Notes: generated by a model not told the origin, from the sequence alone. Shown: positions 54,685 to 63,837, numbered from the stretch's first letter. The stretch: 64,000 nt of DNA from Blastococcus saxobsidens (GCF_010682065.1 NZ_JAAGWG010000019.1:41115-105114); one strand, 5' to 3'. Numbers and translations: made by a program.

Positions 54685-55335
54685 GTGCGCCCCGGATCCG
54701 CGGCGCTGCTCCGTCGGCTCCTGGCCGGCACCGGAGCCGCGGCGCTCCTGGTCGGTTGCGCCGGCCAGGGCGACGGCGTTTCCGGGGCCGCCTTCCCCTC
54801 CGCACCCGCGTCCAGCGCCCCGTCCGCACCGACGGACGGGGCGGGGACCGGGGCTCCGCCGGCCTCCCCCGTGGTCGATCCGGCCTCGGTGCCCGTCCCG
54901 GTCTCCGTGTCGGTGCCGGCGCTCGGGCTCTCCGAGGAGCTCGTCGACCTCGGGGTGGCCCCGGACGGAACCGCGGAGGTGCCCGCCGACTACGACCGCG
55001 TCGGCTGGTTCACCGGCGGTGGTCGACCGGGTGCACGCGGGCCGACCGTGCTCATGGGCCACGTCGATTCCACCGCTGGCCCGGCCGTCTTCTACGAACT
55101 GGGGGCACTCGAACCCGGCGACGTCGTCGAGGTGACGGTGGCCGACGGGAGCACGGCGCGCTACGCGGTGTCGCAGACCCAGCAGGTCGCCAAGGGCGAG
55201 TTCCCCACCGCTGCCGTCTTCGGTGCAACCGCCGCCGACGTGCTCCGGCTGATCACCTGCACCGGCGACTTCGACTCCGGCGCCCGCAGCTACACGGACA
55301 ACCTGGTCGTCACCGCCGAGCGCCTGCCACGATGA
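54685..55335 (+). CDS. Class F sortase
   Basis: 216 residues. Catalytic His in VLMGHVDSTAGPAVFYELG, Cys in LITCTGDFD and a following Arg in GARSYTDNLVV, the class F pattern. The N-terminus has a lipobox LLVGCAG (Cys25), so it may be lipid-anchored instead of TM-anchored. A 45-residue Pro/Ser/Ala linker follows. It starts two bases after the CHRD stop, so they should work together on the cell surface. Confidence 0.9.
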   Translation: MRPGSAALLRRLLAGTGAAALLVGCAGQGDGVSGAAFPSAPASSAPSAPTDGAGTGAPPASPVVDPASVPVPVSVSVPALGLSEELVDLGVAPDGTAEVPADYDRVGWFTGGGRPGARGPTVLMGHVDSTAGPAVFYELGALEPGDVVEVTVADGSTARYAVSQTQQVAKGEFPTAAVFGATAADVLRLITCTGDFDSGARSYTDNLVVTAERLPR

Positions 55336-55339
55336 CGGC

Positions 55340-55876
55340 GTGGTGGTCGGCGGGAACGACATCGAGCTGAGCGCCGAGGACCTGCGGGTCGTCGTGCGCT
55401 ACGCCGTGGAGGCAGCCGTCGAGGTGCTGCCCCTCGTCGAGCAGGACCACCCCACGGACCTGCGTGCCCGAGCCGCCGTCGACGCCGCCTGGGCCTTCGT
55501 CCTCGGCGCGGAGCGGACCAACCTGCAGCGCTCCACCGCGGTGGAGGCGCACCGGGCGGCGAGGAGCGCGACGAGCGAGGCCGCCGCGCACGCAGCCCGA
55601 GCGGCCGGCGATGCGGCCGCGGCCGCCTACCTGCACCCGCTGGCGAAGGCGACCCAGGTCGGTCACATCCTGGGCTCGGCCGCGCGGGCCGCACGCGCGG
55701 CCGAGGCGGCGGCCGGGGACGACCCCTCGGTCGGGGACGAGTGGATCGAGCGGGCCCGTCGTCGCGCGACACCGCGACTCGTCGAGGTCCTCCGTCGCTA
55801 CCCGTCCGCTCCGACCGGAGCCGGCCGGGTCGCCCGCCTTCTGTCCGCGTTGGACACCGGCCTCCGCTCCGGTTGA
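55340..55876 (+). CDS. Imm-5-like alpha-helical protein
   Basis: 178 residues, almost all helical and Ala-rich. RYAVEAAVEVLPLVEQDHP, RAAVDAAWAFVLG, AAAHAARAAGDAAAAAYLHPLA and HILGSAARAARAAE have the repeated look of the putative immunity protein (Imm-5-like) family. No toxin gene is nearby. The GTG at 55340 lies four bases after the sortase stop, but CACGAT six bases before it could also be a separate leaderless promoter. Function unknown. Confidence 0.6.
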   Translation: MVVGGNDIELSAEDLRVVVRYAVEAAVEVLPLVEQDHPTDLRARAAVDAAWAFVLGAERTNLQRSTAVEAHRAARSATSEAAAHAARAAGDAAAAAYLHPLAKATQVGHILGSAARAARAAEAAAGDDPSVGDEWIERARRRATPRLVEVLRRYPSAPTGAGRVARLLSALDTGLRSG

Positions 55877-55891
55877 GCTACCGCGCTTCCC

Positions 55892-57592
55892 TCAGACCTC
55901 GAGGACGGTGGGGATGATCATCGGGCGGCGGCGGTGCTTGTCCGACACCCACTTGCCCACCGTCCGGCGGATGATCTGCGACATCCGGTGCGCGTCGACG
56001 TCGTCGTCCTGCAGCGCCCGCCGCAGGTTGTCCTCGACGAGGCGCAGCACCTCGTCGAAGGCCGACGGGTCGTCGGAGAACCCCTTCGTCGACAGGTGCA
56101 CCGGCCGCACGATGGTGCGGGTGGACGGCTCGACCACCACGGTCAGCGCCACGAAGCCCTCGTCGCCGAGGATCCGGCGGGCCTGCAGCGACTCCTCGCC
56201 GACGTCGCCGACGTTCAGCCCGTCGACGTACACGTTGCCGATCGGCACCGAGCCGACGATCGTCGCCTTGCCGTCGACGAGGTCCACGACGACGCCGTCC
56301 TCGGCGAGCAGGATGCGGTCGGTGGCCATGCCGGTCTCCTCGGCGAGCTTGGCGTGCGCCCGCAGGTGCCGCCACTCCCCGTGCACCGGCATCAGGTAGC
56401 GCGGCTTGGCGACGTTGAGCAGCGTGCGCAGCTCACCGGCCGGCGCGTGCCCGGAGACGTGCACCCGCGCCGTCTCCTTGTGCACCACGGTCGCGCCCAG
56501 CCGGGCCAGCCCGTTGATGACCTTGTAGACCGCGGTCTCGTTGCCCGGCACCAGGGACGAGGCGAGGACGACGGTGTCGCCGGCCTCGATCGTGACCTGG
56601 TGGTGGTCGCCGCGGGCCATGCGCCCCAGCGCCGACAGCGGCTCGCCCTGCGACCCGGTGCTCACCAGCACGACCTGCTCCGCCGGCATCTTCGCCGCGT
56701 CGTCCAGGGAGACCATCAGGCCCGGCGCCACGTGCAGCAGCCCGAGGTCGCGGGCCACCCCCATGTTGCGGACCATCGAGCGGCCCACCAGCGCGACCTT
56801 GCGGCCGTGCTTGTCGGCCGCGTTGAGGACCTGCTGGATGCGGTGCACGTGGCTGGCGAAGCTGGACACGATCAGCCGCTGGGTGGCGCGGGCGAAGACG
56901 TCCTCGAGCACCGGGCCGATGGACCGCTCCGGGGTGACGAAGCCGGGCACCTCGGCGTTGGTGGAGTCGGCCAGCAGCAGGTCGATGCCCTCGACGCCGA
57001 GCCGCGCGAACGCGCCCAGGTCGGTGAGGACGCCGTCGAGCGGCAGCTGGTCCATCTTGAAGTCGCCGGTGTGCACCAGCACGCCCGCCGGGGTGTGCAC
57101 CGCGACGGCCAGCGCGTCGGGGATCGAGTGGTTGACCGAGATGAACTCGCAGTGGAACGGCCCGGCCAGGTGGTCGTCACCGGCGGTCACCTCCACCAAC
57201 GTCGCGTCCAGCCGGTGCTCGCGGAGCTTGGCCGCGACCAGCGCCAGGGTGAACCGCGAGCCGACCAGCGGGATGTCCTCGCGCATGCGCAGCAGGTACG
57301 GGATGGCCCCGATGTGATCCTCGTGCCCGTGGGTGAGGACGACGGCGACGACGTCGTCGAGGCGGTGCTCGATGACGCCGAAGTCCGGCAGGATCAGGTC
57401 GACGCCGGGCTGGTCGGCCTCCGGGAAGAGGACGCCGCAGTCGATGATCAGCAGCTTCCCGTCGAACTCCAGCACGGCCATGTTGCGGCCGATCTCGCCG
57501 AGGCCGCCGAGGGCCATGACGCGCAGGCCGCCCTCGGGCAGCGGCGGCGGCGCCTTGAGATCGAGGTGCGGTTGGGTGACCTGACCACTCAC
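55892..57592 (-). CDS. rnj: Ribonuclease J
   Basis: 566 residues. Metallo-beta-lactamase motif THGHEDHIG (HXHXDH), beta-CASP region with SSFASHVHRIQ and GRSMVRN, HVSGHAPAGE and the final dimerisation domain. It degrades and processes RNA as a 5'-3' exonuclease and endonuclease. It overlaps dapA by four bases (GTGA), as in mycobacteria where dapA precedes the RNase J gene. Confidence 0.95.
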   Translation of the reverse strand: MSGQVTQPHLDLKAPPPLPEGGLRVMALGGLGEIGRNMAVLEFDGKLLIIDCGVLFPEADQPGVDLILPDFGVIEHRLDDVVAVVLTHGHEDHIGAIPYLLRMREDIPLVGSRFTLALVAAKLREHRLDATLVEVTAGDDHLAGPFHCEFISVNHSIPDALAVAVHTPAGVLVHTGDFKMDQLPLDGVLTDLGAFARLGVEGIDLLLADSTNAEVPGFVTPERSIGPVLEDVFARATQRLIVSSFASHVHRIQQVLNAADKHGRKVALVGRSMVRNMGVARDLGLLHVAPGLMVSLDDAAKMPAEQVVLVSTGSQGEPLSALGRMARGDHHQVTIEAGDTVVLASSLVPGNETAVYKVINGLARLGATVVHKETARVHVSGHAPAGELRTLLNVAKPRYLMPVHGEWRHLRAHAKLAEETGMATDRILLAEDGVVVDLVDGKATIVGSVPIGNVYVDGLNVGDVGEESLQARRILGDEGFVALTVVVEPSTRTIVRPVHLSTKGFSDDPSAFDEVLRLVEDNLRRALQDDDVDAHRMSQIIRRTVGKWVSDKHRRRPMIIPTVLEV

Positions 57593-58485
57593 AGGGGTAC
57601 GCCTCCAGCGGCGAGGTCGTCGCGCAACTGCGCGAGCTGTTCGGGGGTGGCGTCGACCAGCGGCGGCCGGACGGGACCGGCGGGCAGGCCGAGCGCGTTG
57701 AGCGCGGCCTTCACCGTGATGACGCCCTGGGTGCGGAAGATGCCGGTGTAGACCGGCAGCAGGCTCTGGTTGATCGACCGGGCGGTGGCGAGGTCGCCGC
57801 CTTCGACGGCTGCCAGCATCTCGGCCAGACGCGGGCCGACGAGGTGGCTGACGACGCTCACCATGCCGACGCCGCCGAGCGCCAGGATCGGCAGGTTGAG
57901 CATGTCCTCGCCGCTGTAGTAGGCGAGGTCGGTGCGCGCCATCGTCCAGGCCATCGCGCCGAGGTCGCCCTTGGCGTCCTTGACCGCGACGATCCGCGGG
58001 TGCTCGGCGGCCCGGACGAGGGTCTCCACCTCGATCGGCATCGCGGTGCGGATCGGGATGTCGTACAGCATGATCGGCAGCTCGGTGCTGTCGGCGATCG
58101 ACGTGAAGTGCCGGAGCAGGCCGGCCTGCGGCGGCCGGTTGTAGTACGGCGTGACGACCAGCAGGCCGTGCACCCCGAGCCGCTCGGCGGACCGGGTCAG
58201 CTCCATCGAGTGCGCGGTGTCGTTGGTGCCGACGCCGGCGACGACGGTCGCCCGGTCACCGACGGCGTCCAGCACGGCCTCCAGGACGGCGTGCTGCTCG
58301 GCGTCGCCGACCGTCGGGGACTCCCCCGTCGTGCCGAAGACGACCAGCCCGTCGCTGGCGCACCGGTCGACCAGGTGCGCGGCGAGCTGCTGGGCCCCGG
58401 CGAGGTCGATCGAGCCGTCCTCGGCGAACGGGGTGACCATCGCCGTCAGGACGCGCCCGAACGGACGGGCTGGGTCGGTGGTCAT
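57589..58485 (-). CDS. dapA: 4-hydroxy-tetrahydrodipicolinate synthase
   Basis: 298 residues; condenses pyruvate with aspartate semialdehyde at the start of the DAP/lysine pathway. TTGESPTV and TPYYNRPPQAGLLRHF are conserved; the Schiff-base Lys is in RIVAVKDAKGD (about 164) and the Tyr in LYDIPIRT. TAGATT lies six bases before the ATG, so the mRNA is probably leaderless. Confidence 0.96.
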   Translation of the reverse strand: MTTDPARPFGRVLTAMVTPFAEDGSIDLAGAQQLAAHLVDRCASDGLVVFGTTGESPTVGDAEQHAVLEAVLDAVGDRATVVAGVGTNDTAHSMELTRSAERLGVHGLLVVTPYYNRPPQAGLLRHFTSIADSTELPIMLYDIPIRTAMPIEVETLVRAAEHPRIVAVKDAKGDLGAMAWTMARTDLAYYSGEDMLNLPILALGGVGMVSVVSHLVGPRLAEMLAAVEGGDLATARSINQSLLPVYTGIFRTQGVITVKAALNALGLPAGPVRPPLVDATPEQLAQLRDDLAAGGVPL

Positions 58486-58494
58486 GAGGTGAAT

Positions 58495-59007
58495 CTACCC
58501 AGCGGCGGGGACGGTGCCCCGCGCGTACTCCGACACGGCGAAGCCCAGCCCCTCCGCGGTCGACACCGACCACCCCTCGGTCGGGACGCGGGACGTGCGC
58601 ACCCAGCCCTCGTCGAGGGCCGGCGCCCAGGTGTCGCCCGCCACGGCCAGGTCGATGTCGGTGACCAGGAGCCGGTCGGCGTGCGGCAGGAAGGCCGCGT
58701 AGACCGCTCCCCCGCCGATCACCCAGAACGTGTCGTGCTCGGCGAGCACCTGCTCCACCGAGCCGGCGCGGAGCGCCCCGTCGGCCGCCCAGCCCGCGTC
58801 GGAGGTGAGGACGACGTTGACCCGCCCGGGCAGCGGCCGGAACCGCTCGGGCAGCGACTCCCAGGTGCGCCGGCCCATGACGACGGTGGAGCCGGTCGTC
58901 GTCGTCCGGAAGAGCTTCAGGTCCTCCGGCAGGTGCCACGGCAGCCCGCCGGCGGCGCCGATCACCCCGCCCCGGGCCTGGGCCCAGATCATCCCGACCC
59001 TGCTCAC
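58495..59007 (-). CDS. folA: Dihydrofolate reductase
   Basis: 170 residues. [30 protein letters not shown] carries the substrate-binding Asp/Trp region; [11 protein letters not shown] and VIGGGAVY bind NADPH. It regenerates tetrahydrofolate consumed by ThyA. The GTG overlaps the thyA stop, giving a thyA-folA operon. Confidence 0.95.
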   Translation of the reverse strand: MSRVGMIWAQARGGVIGAAGGLPWHLPEDLKLFRTTTTGSTVVMGRRTWESLPERFRPLPGRVNVVLTSDAGWAADGALRAGSVEQVLAEHDTFWVIGGGAVYAAFLPHADRLLVTDIDLAVAGDTWAPALDEGWVRTSRVPTEGWSVSTAEGLGFAVSEYARGTVPAAG

Positions 59008-59810
59008 ACCGCCACGGCTGCCCGGATCGCCGGGTGCGGCTGGTAGCCGTGCACCCCGAAGTGCTCGTAGGTGTAGTCGAACAGCGAGGGGGCCGGCGCC
59101 AGCTCCAGGGTCGGGAAGGAGCGCACCTCGCGGGAGAGCTGCTCGCGCACCTGCTCGACGTGGTTGCTGTAGATGTGGCAGTCACCGCCCACCCACACGA
59201 AGTCGCCCGGCTCCAGGCCCACCTGGGCGGCGATCATCTTCGTCAGGAGCGCGTAGCTGGCGATGTTGAACGGCACGCCGAGGAACATGTCGGCGCTGCG
59301 CTGGTAGAGCTGGCAGGAGAGCCTGCCGTCGGCGACGTAGAACTGGAAGAACGCGTGGCAGGGCGCCAGCGCCATGTCCGGCAGCGCGGCCACGTTCCAC
59401 GCCGAGACGATCATGCGGCGGGAGTCGGGGTCGGTGCGCAGCGTCTCCAGCAGGTTCGCGATCTGGTCGACGTGGTCGCCGTCCGGCGTGGGCCACGACC
59501 GCCACTGGACGCCGTAGACCGGGCCGAGCTCCCCCTCCGGCGAGGCCCACTCGTCCCAGATGGTGACGCCGTTGTCCCGCAGCCAGCCGACGTTGCTCTC
59601 CCCGCGCAGGAACCACAGCAACTCGACGGCCACCGACTTGAAGTGGACCTTCTTGGTGGTGACCAGCGGGAAGGTCTCCGACAGGTCGTACCGGAGCCGC
59701 TCGCCGAAGAGGCTGACCGTGCCGGTGCCCGTGCGGTCCTGCTTGGGCGTGCCCTGCTCCAGGATCCGCCGCAGGAGGTCCTCGTACTGGGTGTCGATCG
59801 GCGCAGCCAC
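59004..59810 (-). CDS. thyA: Thymidylate synthase ThyA
   Basis: 268 residues. Catalytic Cys in [43 protein letters not shown] and the C-terminal [13 protein letters not shown] are conserved. It makes dTMP with methylene-THF as carbon donor and reductant. GTG 59810 has TAGGCT seven bases upstream (leaderless). The longer frame to 60644 overlaps thyX in antisense register and was discarded. Confidence 0.96.
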   Translation of the reverse strand: MAAPIDTQYEDLLRRILEQGTPKQDRTGTGTVSLFGERLRYDLSETFPLVTTKKVHFKSVAVELLWFLRGESNVGWLRDNGVTIWDEWASPEGELGPVYGVQWRSWPTPDGDHVDQIANLLETLRTDPDSRRMIVSAWNVAALPDMALAPCHAFFQFYVADGRLSCQLYQRSADMFLGVPFNIASYALLTKMIAAQVGLEPGDFVWVGGDCHIYSNHVEQVREQLSREVRSFPTLELAPAPSLFDYTYEHFGVHGYQPHPAIRAAVAV

Positions 59811-59887
59811 GGGTCCGAGCCTACGACCGCCCGCCGACAGCACCGAGGTCGCCGGGAACACCCGCCACACGCGCCGCGCGGGTGCGC

Positions 59888-60640
59888 TCAGCCCTCCGTG
59901 ACGAACGGGCTCGCAGCCACCTCGGTGCCGTCGGCCAGCGCGCTCATCCGGAAGTCGCCGAAGACGTTGCCGGCCACCCGCTGCAGCTCGCGCAGGCAGG
60001 CGACCGCCAGCTCGCGCATCTCGACGTCGGCGTGCTCGCTGGCCCGCATGGCGATGAAGTGCCGCCAGGCCCGGTAGTTGCCCGTGACGACGATGCGCGT
60101 CTCGGTCGCGTTGGGCAGCACCGCGCGGGCCGCCTGGCGGGCCTGCTTGCGGCGGAGGACGGCGTTGGGCCCGTCGGCGAGGCGCTGCTCCAGACCCTCC
60201 AGCAGCGCGCCGTACGCGGCGGCGGCGGCCTCGGTCGCGGCGAGGAACCGGGCGTGCAGCTCCGGGTCCGCGGCGATCACCGCCGGCTCCACGACGGCGG
60301 CGTCGTGCTCGGGGACCCAGCGCTGGGAGAGCTGGCTGTAGGAGAAGTGCCGGTGGCGCACCAGCTCGTGGGCGAGCGACCGGGAGATGCCGGTCAGGTA
60401 CATCGTGACGCTGCCGTGCTCGAGCACCGAGAGGTGGCCGACCTCGAGGATGTGCCGCAGGTAGCCGGCGTTGGTCGCCGTCGCCGGAACCGGCTTGTCC
60501 CAGGACTGGTAGCAGGCCCGTCCGGCGAACTCGGCGAGCGCCTGACCGCCCTCGGCGTCGGTGTCCCACGGGACGTCCGCCGGTGGGGTGAACTGCGTCT
60601 GCGCGATGATCTGGACCCGGAGCGGCGCGACCTCTGGCAC
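59888..60640 (-). CDS. thyX: Flavin-dependent thymidylate synthase ThyX
   Basis: 250 residues. The ThyX motif [13 protein letters not shown] (RHRX7S pattern) is present, plus [19 protein letters not shown]. Unlike ThyA it uses FADH2 and releases tetrahydrofolate unoxidised. It lies 77 bases upstream of thyA on the same strand with its own TAGGCT element six bases before the GTG. Having both enzymes is redundant in many bacteria but known in mycobacteria. Confidence 0.96.
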   Translation of the reverse strand: MPEVAPLRVQIIAQTQFTPPADVPWDTDAEGGQALAEFAGRACYQSWDKPVPATATNAGYLRHILEVGHLSVLEHGSVTMYLTGISRSLAHELVRHRHFSYSQLSQRWVPEHDAAVVEPAVIAADPELHARFLAATEAAAAAYGALLEGLEQRLADGPNAVLRRKQARQAARAVLPNATETRIVVTGNYRAWRHFIAMRASEHADVEMRELAVACLRELQRVAGNVFGDFRMSALADGTEVAASPFVTEG

Positions 60641-60679
60641 GCACCGAGCCTACGGCCGGGCGCCCGGCACACTGACGGC

Positions 60680-61165
60680 GTGGACTGGGTGCGGGTGCTG
60701 CTGACGGTGGCCGGCGGGCTGCTGCTGGTGTGGCTGCTGCTGCTCGCCGTCCTCTGGCGGACCCGGCCCGACGGGCTCACGGTCCGCGACGGGCTGCGCC
60801 TGCTGCCCGACGTCGTGCGGCTGGTGCGCCGGCTGGCCGCCGACCGCACCCTCCCCCGCGGCCTGCGGGTACGGCTGTGGCTGCTGCTGGGCTACCTGCT
60901 GTCGCCGGTCGACCTGGTGCCCGACGTCGTCCCCGTCCTCGGGTATGCCGATGACGTGGTGGTCGTGGCCTGGGCGCTGCGCTCGGTGGTCCGCGCCGCC
61001 GGCGAGGAGGCACTGGTGCGGCACTGGCCGGGCGAGCCGGCCGGCCTGGAGGTGGTGCGGCGGCTCGCCGGCCTCACCCGGCGCCCAGGGCGCGATCGAG
61101 GTCCGGCCACAGATCGCCCCGCTGGGCGACGACGACGTCGCTCAGCCCCATCCACCCGGCCATGA
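60680..61165 (+). CDS. DUF1232 small membrane protein
   Basis: 161 residues. N-terminal membrane helix (about 5-28), then the DUF1232 core [33 protein letters not shown]. Function unknown. The tail after about residue 135 is Arg-rich and its last 92 bases overlap the convergent YcaQ gene. GTG 60680 has CACACT six bases upstream. Confidence 0.8.
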   Translation: MDWVRVLLTVAGGLLLVWLLLLAVLWRTRPDGLTVRDGLRLLPDVVRLVRRLAADRTLPRGLRVRLWLLLGYLLSPVDLVPDVVPVLGYADDVVVVAWALRSVVRAAGEEALVRHWPGEPAGLEVVRRLAGLTRRPGRDRGPATDRPAGRRRRRSAPSTRP

Positions 61166-62285
61166 GCCGGAGCTCCTCGGCGAGCGCGGCCGCCACCCCG
61201 GGCCGGTCGACCCCCTCCTCGCTGTGCGCGGCCTGGACGCGCAGGACCCCGGCCTGCCGGTCGGCCTTGAGGTCGACCCGGGCGACGAGCCGATCACCCA
61301 GGAGGAACGGCAGCACGTAGTAGCCGTGCACCCGCTTCTCCGCCGGCGTGTAGATCTCCAGCCGGTACCGGAACCCGAAGATGCGCTCCACGCGCGGGCG
61401 CTCCCAGACCAGCGAGTCGAACGGGCTGAGCAGGGCGCGCGCCCGGATCCACCGGGGTCGCCGGGCGGCCGGGTCCAGGTACGCCGGGCGAGCCCACCCG
61501 GCGACCTCGGCCGGCTGCAGCTCGCCGGCCTCGACCAGCTCGGCGATCGCGGCCCTCGCATCGGCCGGGGTGAGGCGGAAGTAGTCGCGCAGGTCGGTCT
61601 CGGTGGCCACCCCGAGGGCGCGTGCGGCCGTGCGGACGAGCTCGCGGACGGCGTCGGGCCGCGACGGGGTCGGGACCGCCAGGACGTCGGCGGGCAACAC
61701 CCGCTCGGGCAGGTCGTACACCCGCTCGAAGCCGGCGGTCCGCGCGGTGGCGGTGAGCGCACCGGTGAAGAACAGGTACTCCAGCGCGGCCTTGCCGGCA
61801 TGCCAGTTCCACATGCTGCCGGGGCGGTTGGGGCGCTCCTCCTGCAGCTGGCTGGCCTTGAGCGGACCGTCGACGCGGATGCGGTCGAGCAGGGCGGCCA
61901 CGTACTCGGGCCGTTCGCGCTGGACACGGGTCATCGAGCCCCACGCCTCCTGCTCGGCGGCCGCCATGCGCCAGCGGAGGAACGGGTGCAGCCGGGCGGG
62001 GAGGAAGGAGGCCTCGTGCGCCCAGTACTCGAACAGCTCGTGCCGCCGGTTGGAGAGCGCGTCGAGCACCGGCCGGGGGTAGGGGCCGAGCCGGCTGAAG
62101 GCGGGCAGGTAGTGGGAGCGGGACAGCACGTTCACCGAGTCGATCTGCAGCACCGCGAGCCGGTCGGTGAGCCGGCGCAGCTGGCGCGTGCCGACCGCGG
62201 TGGCAGGTCGGGGCTCCGCGAACCCTTGGGCCGCGAGGGCGATGCGCCTGGCCAGCGCGGCGGGCAGCCGTTCCACAGCGGTCAC
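61074..62285 (-). CDS. YcaQ/AlkX-type winged-helix DNA glycosylase
   Basis: 403 residues of the HTH_42 (YcaQ/AlkZ) family. Tandem winged helices are seen, with the catalytic motif Q47-I48-D49 in LAVLQIDSVNVLSRSHYL. The QxD form is that of YcaQ/AlkX, which opens DNA crosslinks and alkylated purines, whereas AlkZ has QxQ. AHEASFLPARLHPFLRWRM and MWNWHAGKAALEYLFFTG are also typical. It overlaps the end of the DUF1232 gene. Confidence 0.9.
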   Translation of the reverse strand: MTAVERLPAALARRIALAAQGFAEPRPATAVGTRQLRRLTDRLAVLQIDSVNVLSRSHYLPAFSRLGPYPRPVLDALSNRRHELFEYWAHEASFLPARLHPFLRWRMAAAEQEAWGSMTRVQRERPEYVAALLDRIRVDGPLKASQLQEERPNRPGSMWNWHAGKAALEYLFFTGALTATARTAGFERVYDLPERVLPADVLAVPTPSRPDAVRELVRTAARALGVATETDLRDYFRLTPADARAAIAELVEAGELQPAEVAGWARPAYLDPAARRPRWIRARALLSPFDSLVWERPRVERIFGFRYRLEIYTPAEKRVHGYYVLPFLLGDRLVARVDLKADRQAGVLRVQAAHSEEGVDRPGVAAALAEELRLMAGWMGLSDVVVAQRGDLWPDLDRALGAG

Positions 62286-62350
62286 GCCGTCCGATCCTGC
62301 CGCCCGGGTACGACGTCCGCGGCCCGGGGCCGGGCACCTACGCTGCCCGG

Positions 62351-62920
62351 GTGACCTCGCTGCCGCCCTTCCCCCGCCTCACGGGGTCGGCCGACGTCTC
62401 CGTCCGCCCGGCCCAACCCGGCGACGCCCCGGCGATCGCCCGCGTGCAGGCCACCACCTGGCGGACGGCCTACCGCACGGTCCTCCCAGCCGCCGTGCTC
62501 GACGAGTGGGACGACGGTGCGGTGACTGCCTCCTGGGCGGCCGCGGTGGCGTCCCCACCCACGTCCCGGCACCGCGTGCTCGTCGCGCTCGAGGGCAACC
62601 AGGTGGTGGGCTTCGTCGGTGTCGCGCCGGTCGAGGACGACCCCTCAGCGGCCGAGGTGGGTCCCTTGCTGGTCGAGCCGAGGTGGGGCCGCCGGGGCCA
62701 CGGCAGCCGGCTGCTCGCCGCCGTCGCCGACCTCGCGACTGCGGACGGCGTGACGCGGCTCCAAGCGTGGCTGCTGGAATCCGATCGGCCCTCCGCGGAC
62801 TTCTTCGAGTCCGCGGGCTGGGCGGCCGACGGCTGGGCCAGGACGCTGGAGACCGGGGCCGCGCCCCTCCGGGAGCTGCGCTGGCACACCGCGCTGGACG
62901 ACGAGGACGGGACCTCATGA
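62351..62920 (+). CDS. GNAT-family N-acetyltransferase
   Basis: 189 residues. SVRPAQPGDAPAIARVQATTWRTAYR at the start, VGPLLVEPRWGRRGHGSRLLAAVADLA (acetyl-CoA loop RRGHGS) and a C-terminal ESAGWAADG. Substrate unknown; RimI-like in style. TACGCT six bases before the GTG suggests a leaderless mRNA shared with the overlapping DUF2461 gene. Confidence 0.83.
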   Translation: MTSLPPFPRLTGSADVSVRPAQPGDAPAIARVQATTWRTAYRTVLPAAVLDEWDDGAVTASWAAAVASPPTSRHRVLVALEGNQVVGFVGVAPVEDDPSAAEVGPLLVEPRWGRRGHGSRLLAAVADLATADGVTRLQAWLLESDRPSADFFESAGWAADGWARTLETGAAPLRELRWHTALDDEDGTS

Positions 62921-63582
62921 CCTTCGACGGCTTCCCCGACGAGGGCCTGGTCTTCTACGAGGGCCTGGAGGCCGACAACAGCAGGACCTTCTGGACGGCG
63001 CACCGCGCCACCTACGAGGCCCACGTGCGCGCCCCCATGACGGCGCTGCTCGAGGAGCTGGCACCGGAGTTCGGCACCGCCAAGGTGTTCCGCCCCTACC
63101 GCGATGTGCGCTTCAGCCACGACAAGACGCCGTACAAGACGCACCAGGGCGCCGTCGTGACGCCCGAGGGGCGCGGCGCGGGCTCCTGGTACGTGCAGAT
63201 CTCCGCCGACGGGCTGCTCGTGTCGGGCGGGTGCTGGCGGCTGGAGTCCGACCAGGTCGCCCGCTACCGCCGCGCCGTGGCCGACGACGTGCAGGGCCCG
63301 CGACTGGCGGCCGAGGTCGACCGTCTGCGCGTCGGCGGCTGGGACATCGAAGGCGACCGCCTGGTCCGGGTGCCGGCCGGCTTCTCCGCCGACGACGACC
63401 GCATTGACCTCCTCAAGCACCGCTCCCTGCACGCCACCCGCCACTGGACGCCCGAGGAGTGGCTGCACACCGCGGCCACCCTCGACCGCGTGCGGACGTC
63501 CTGGCGGGACCTGGTGACCCTCAACGCGTGGTTCGCCGACAACGTCGGAGCCACCACGAAGGAACCCCGCCCCCGCCGCTGA
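62917..63582 (+). CDS. DUF2461 family protein
   Basis: 221 residues. LVFYEGLEADNSRTFWTAHRATYE, VFRPYRDVRFSHDKTPYKTHQGAV and GGCWRLESDQVARYRRAV are the conserved segments of DUF2461 (TIGR02453), a soluble family of unknown biochemical function. The ATG overlaps the acetyltransferase stop (ATGA). Confidence 0.87.
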   Translation: MTFDGFPDEGLVFYEGLEADNSRTFWTAHRATYEAHVRAPMTALLEELAPEFGTAKVFRPYRDVRFSHDKTPYKTHQGAVVTPEGRGAGSWYVQISADGLLVSGGCWRLESDQVARYRRAVADDVQGPRLAAEVDRLRVGGWDIEGDRLVRVPAGFSADDDRIDLLKHRSLHATRHWTPEEWLHTAATLDRVRTSWRDLVTLNAWFADNVGATTKEPRPRR

Positions 63583-63605
63583 TGCAGCGTCCACCCGGGC
63601 ATTCA

Positions 63606-63640
63606 GTGCACTTTCTGCCGGGCAGAAGGTGCACTTTCTG
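63606..63640. repeat. Inverted and direct repeat element after DUF2461
   Basis: GTGCACTTTCTG occurs at 63606-63617 and 63629-63640 in the same direction. Bases 63606-63618 also pair with 63622-63634 as a 13-base stem with one wobble and loop CGG. It may terminate the upstream gene or be a copy of a dispersed extragenic repeat. Confidence 0.65.
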
Positions 63641-63664
63641 GCGCCGGTGTTCCGGGAATGGCGA

Positions 63665-63694
63665 AGGGGCCCCAGCACGAATGCTGGGGCCCCT
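63665..63694 (-). terminator. rRNA operon terminator
   Basis: Perfect 13-base stem (63665-63677 with 63682-63694) with a CGAA loop, 12 bases downstream of the 5S gene on the minus strand; it could also stop plus-strand transcription. Confidence 0.85.
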
Positions 63695-63706
63695 CCATAA
63701 AGTATG

Positions 63707-63822
63707 TCCGGCGGTGTCCTACTCTCCCACCCCGTCTCCAGGGCAGTACCATCGGCGCTGAGAGGCTTAGCTTCCGGGTTCGGAATGTGACCGGGCGTTT
63801 CCCTCTCGCCATGACCGCCGTA
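63707..63822 (-). rRNA. rrf: 5S ribosomal RNA
   Basis: About 116 bases. On the minus strand it starts TACGGCGGTCATGGCG, continues with the conserved loop CCGAACCCGGAAGCTAAG, and ends GTAGGACACCGCCGGA, whose ends pair as helix I. Exact ends are uncertain by one or two bases. Confidence 0.95.
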
Positions 63823-63837
63823 ACTCTGTGAACATGT

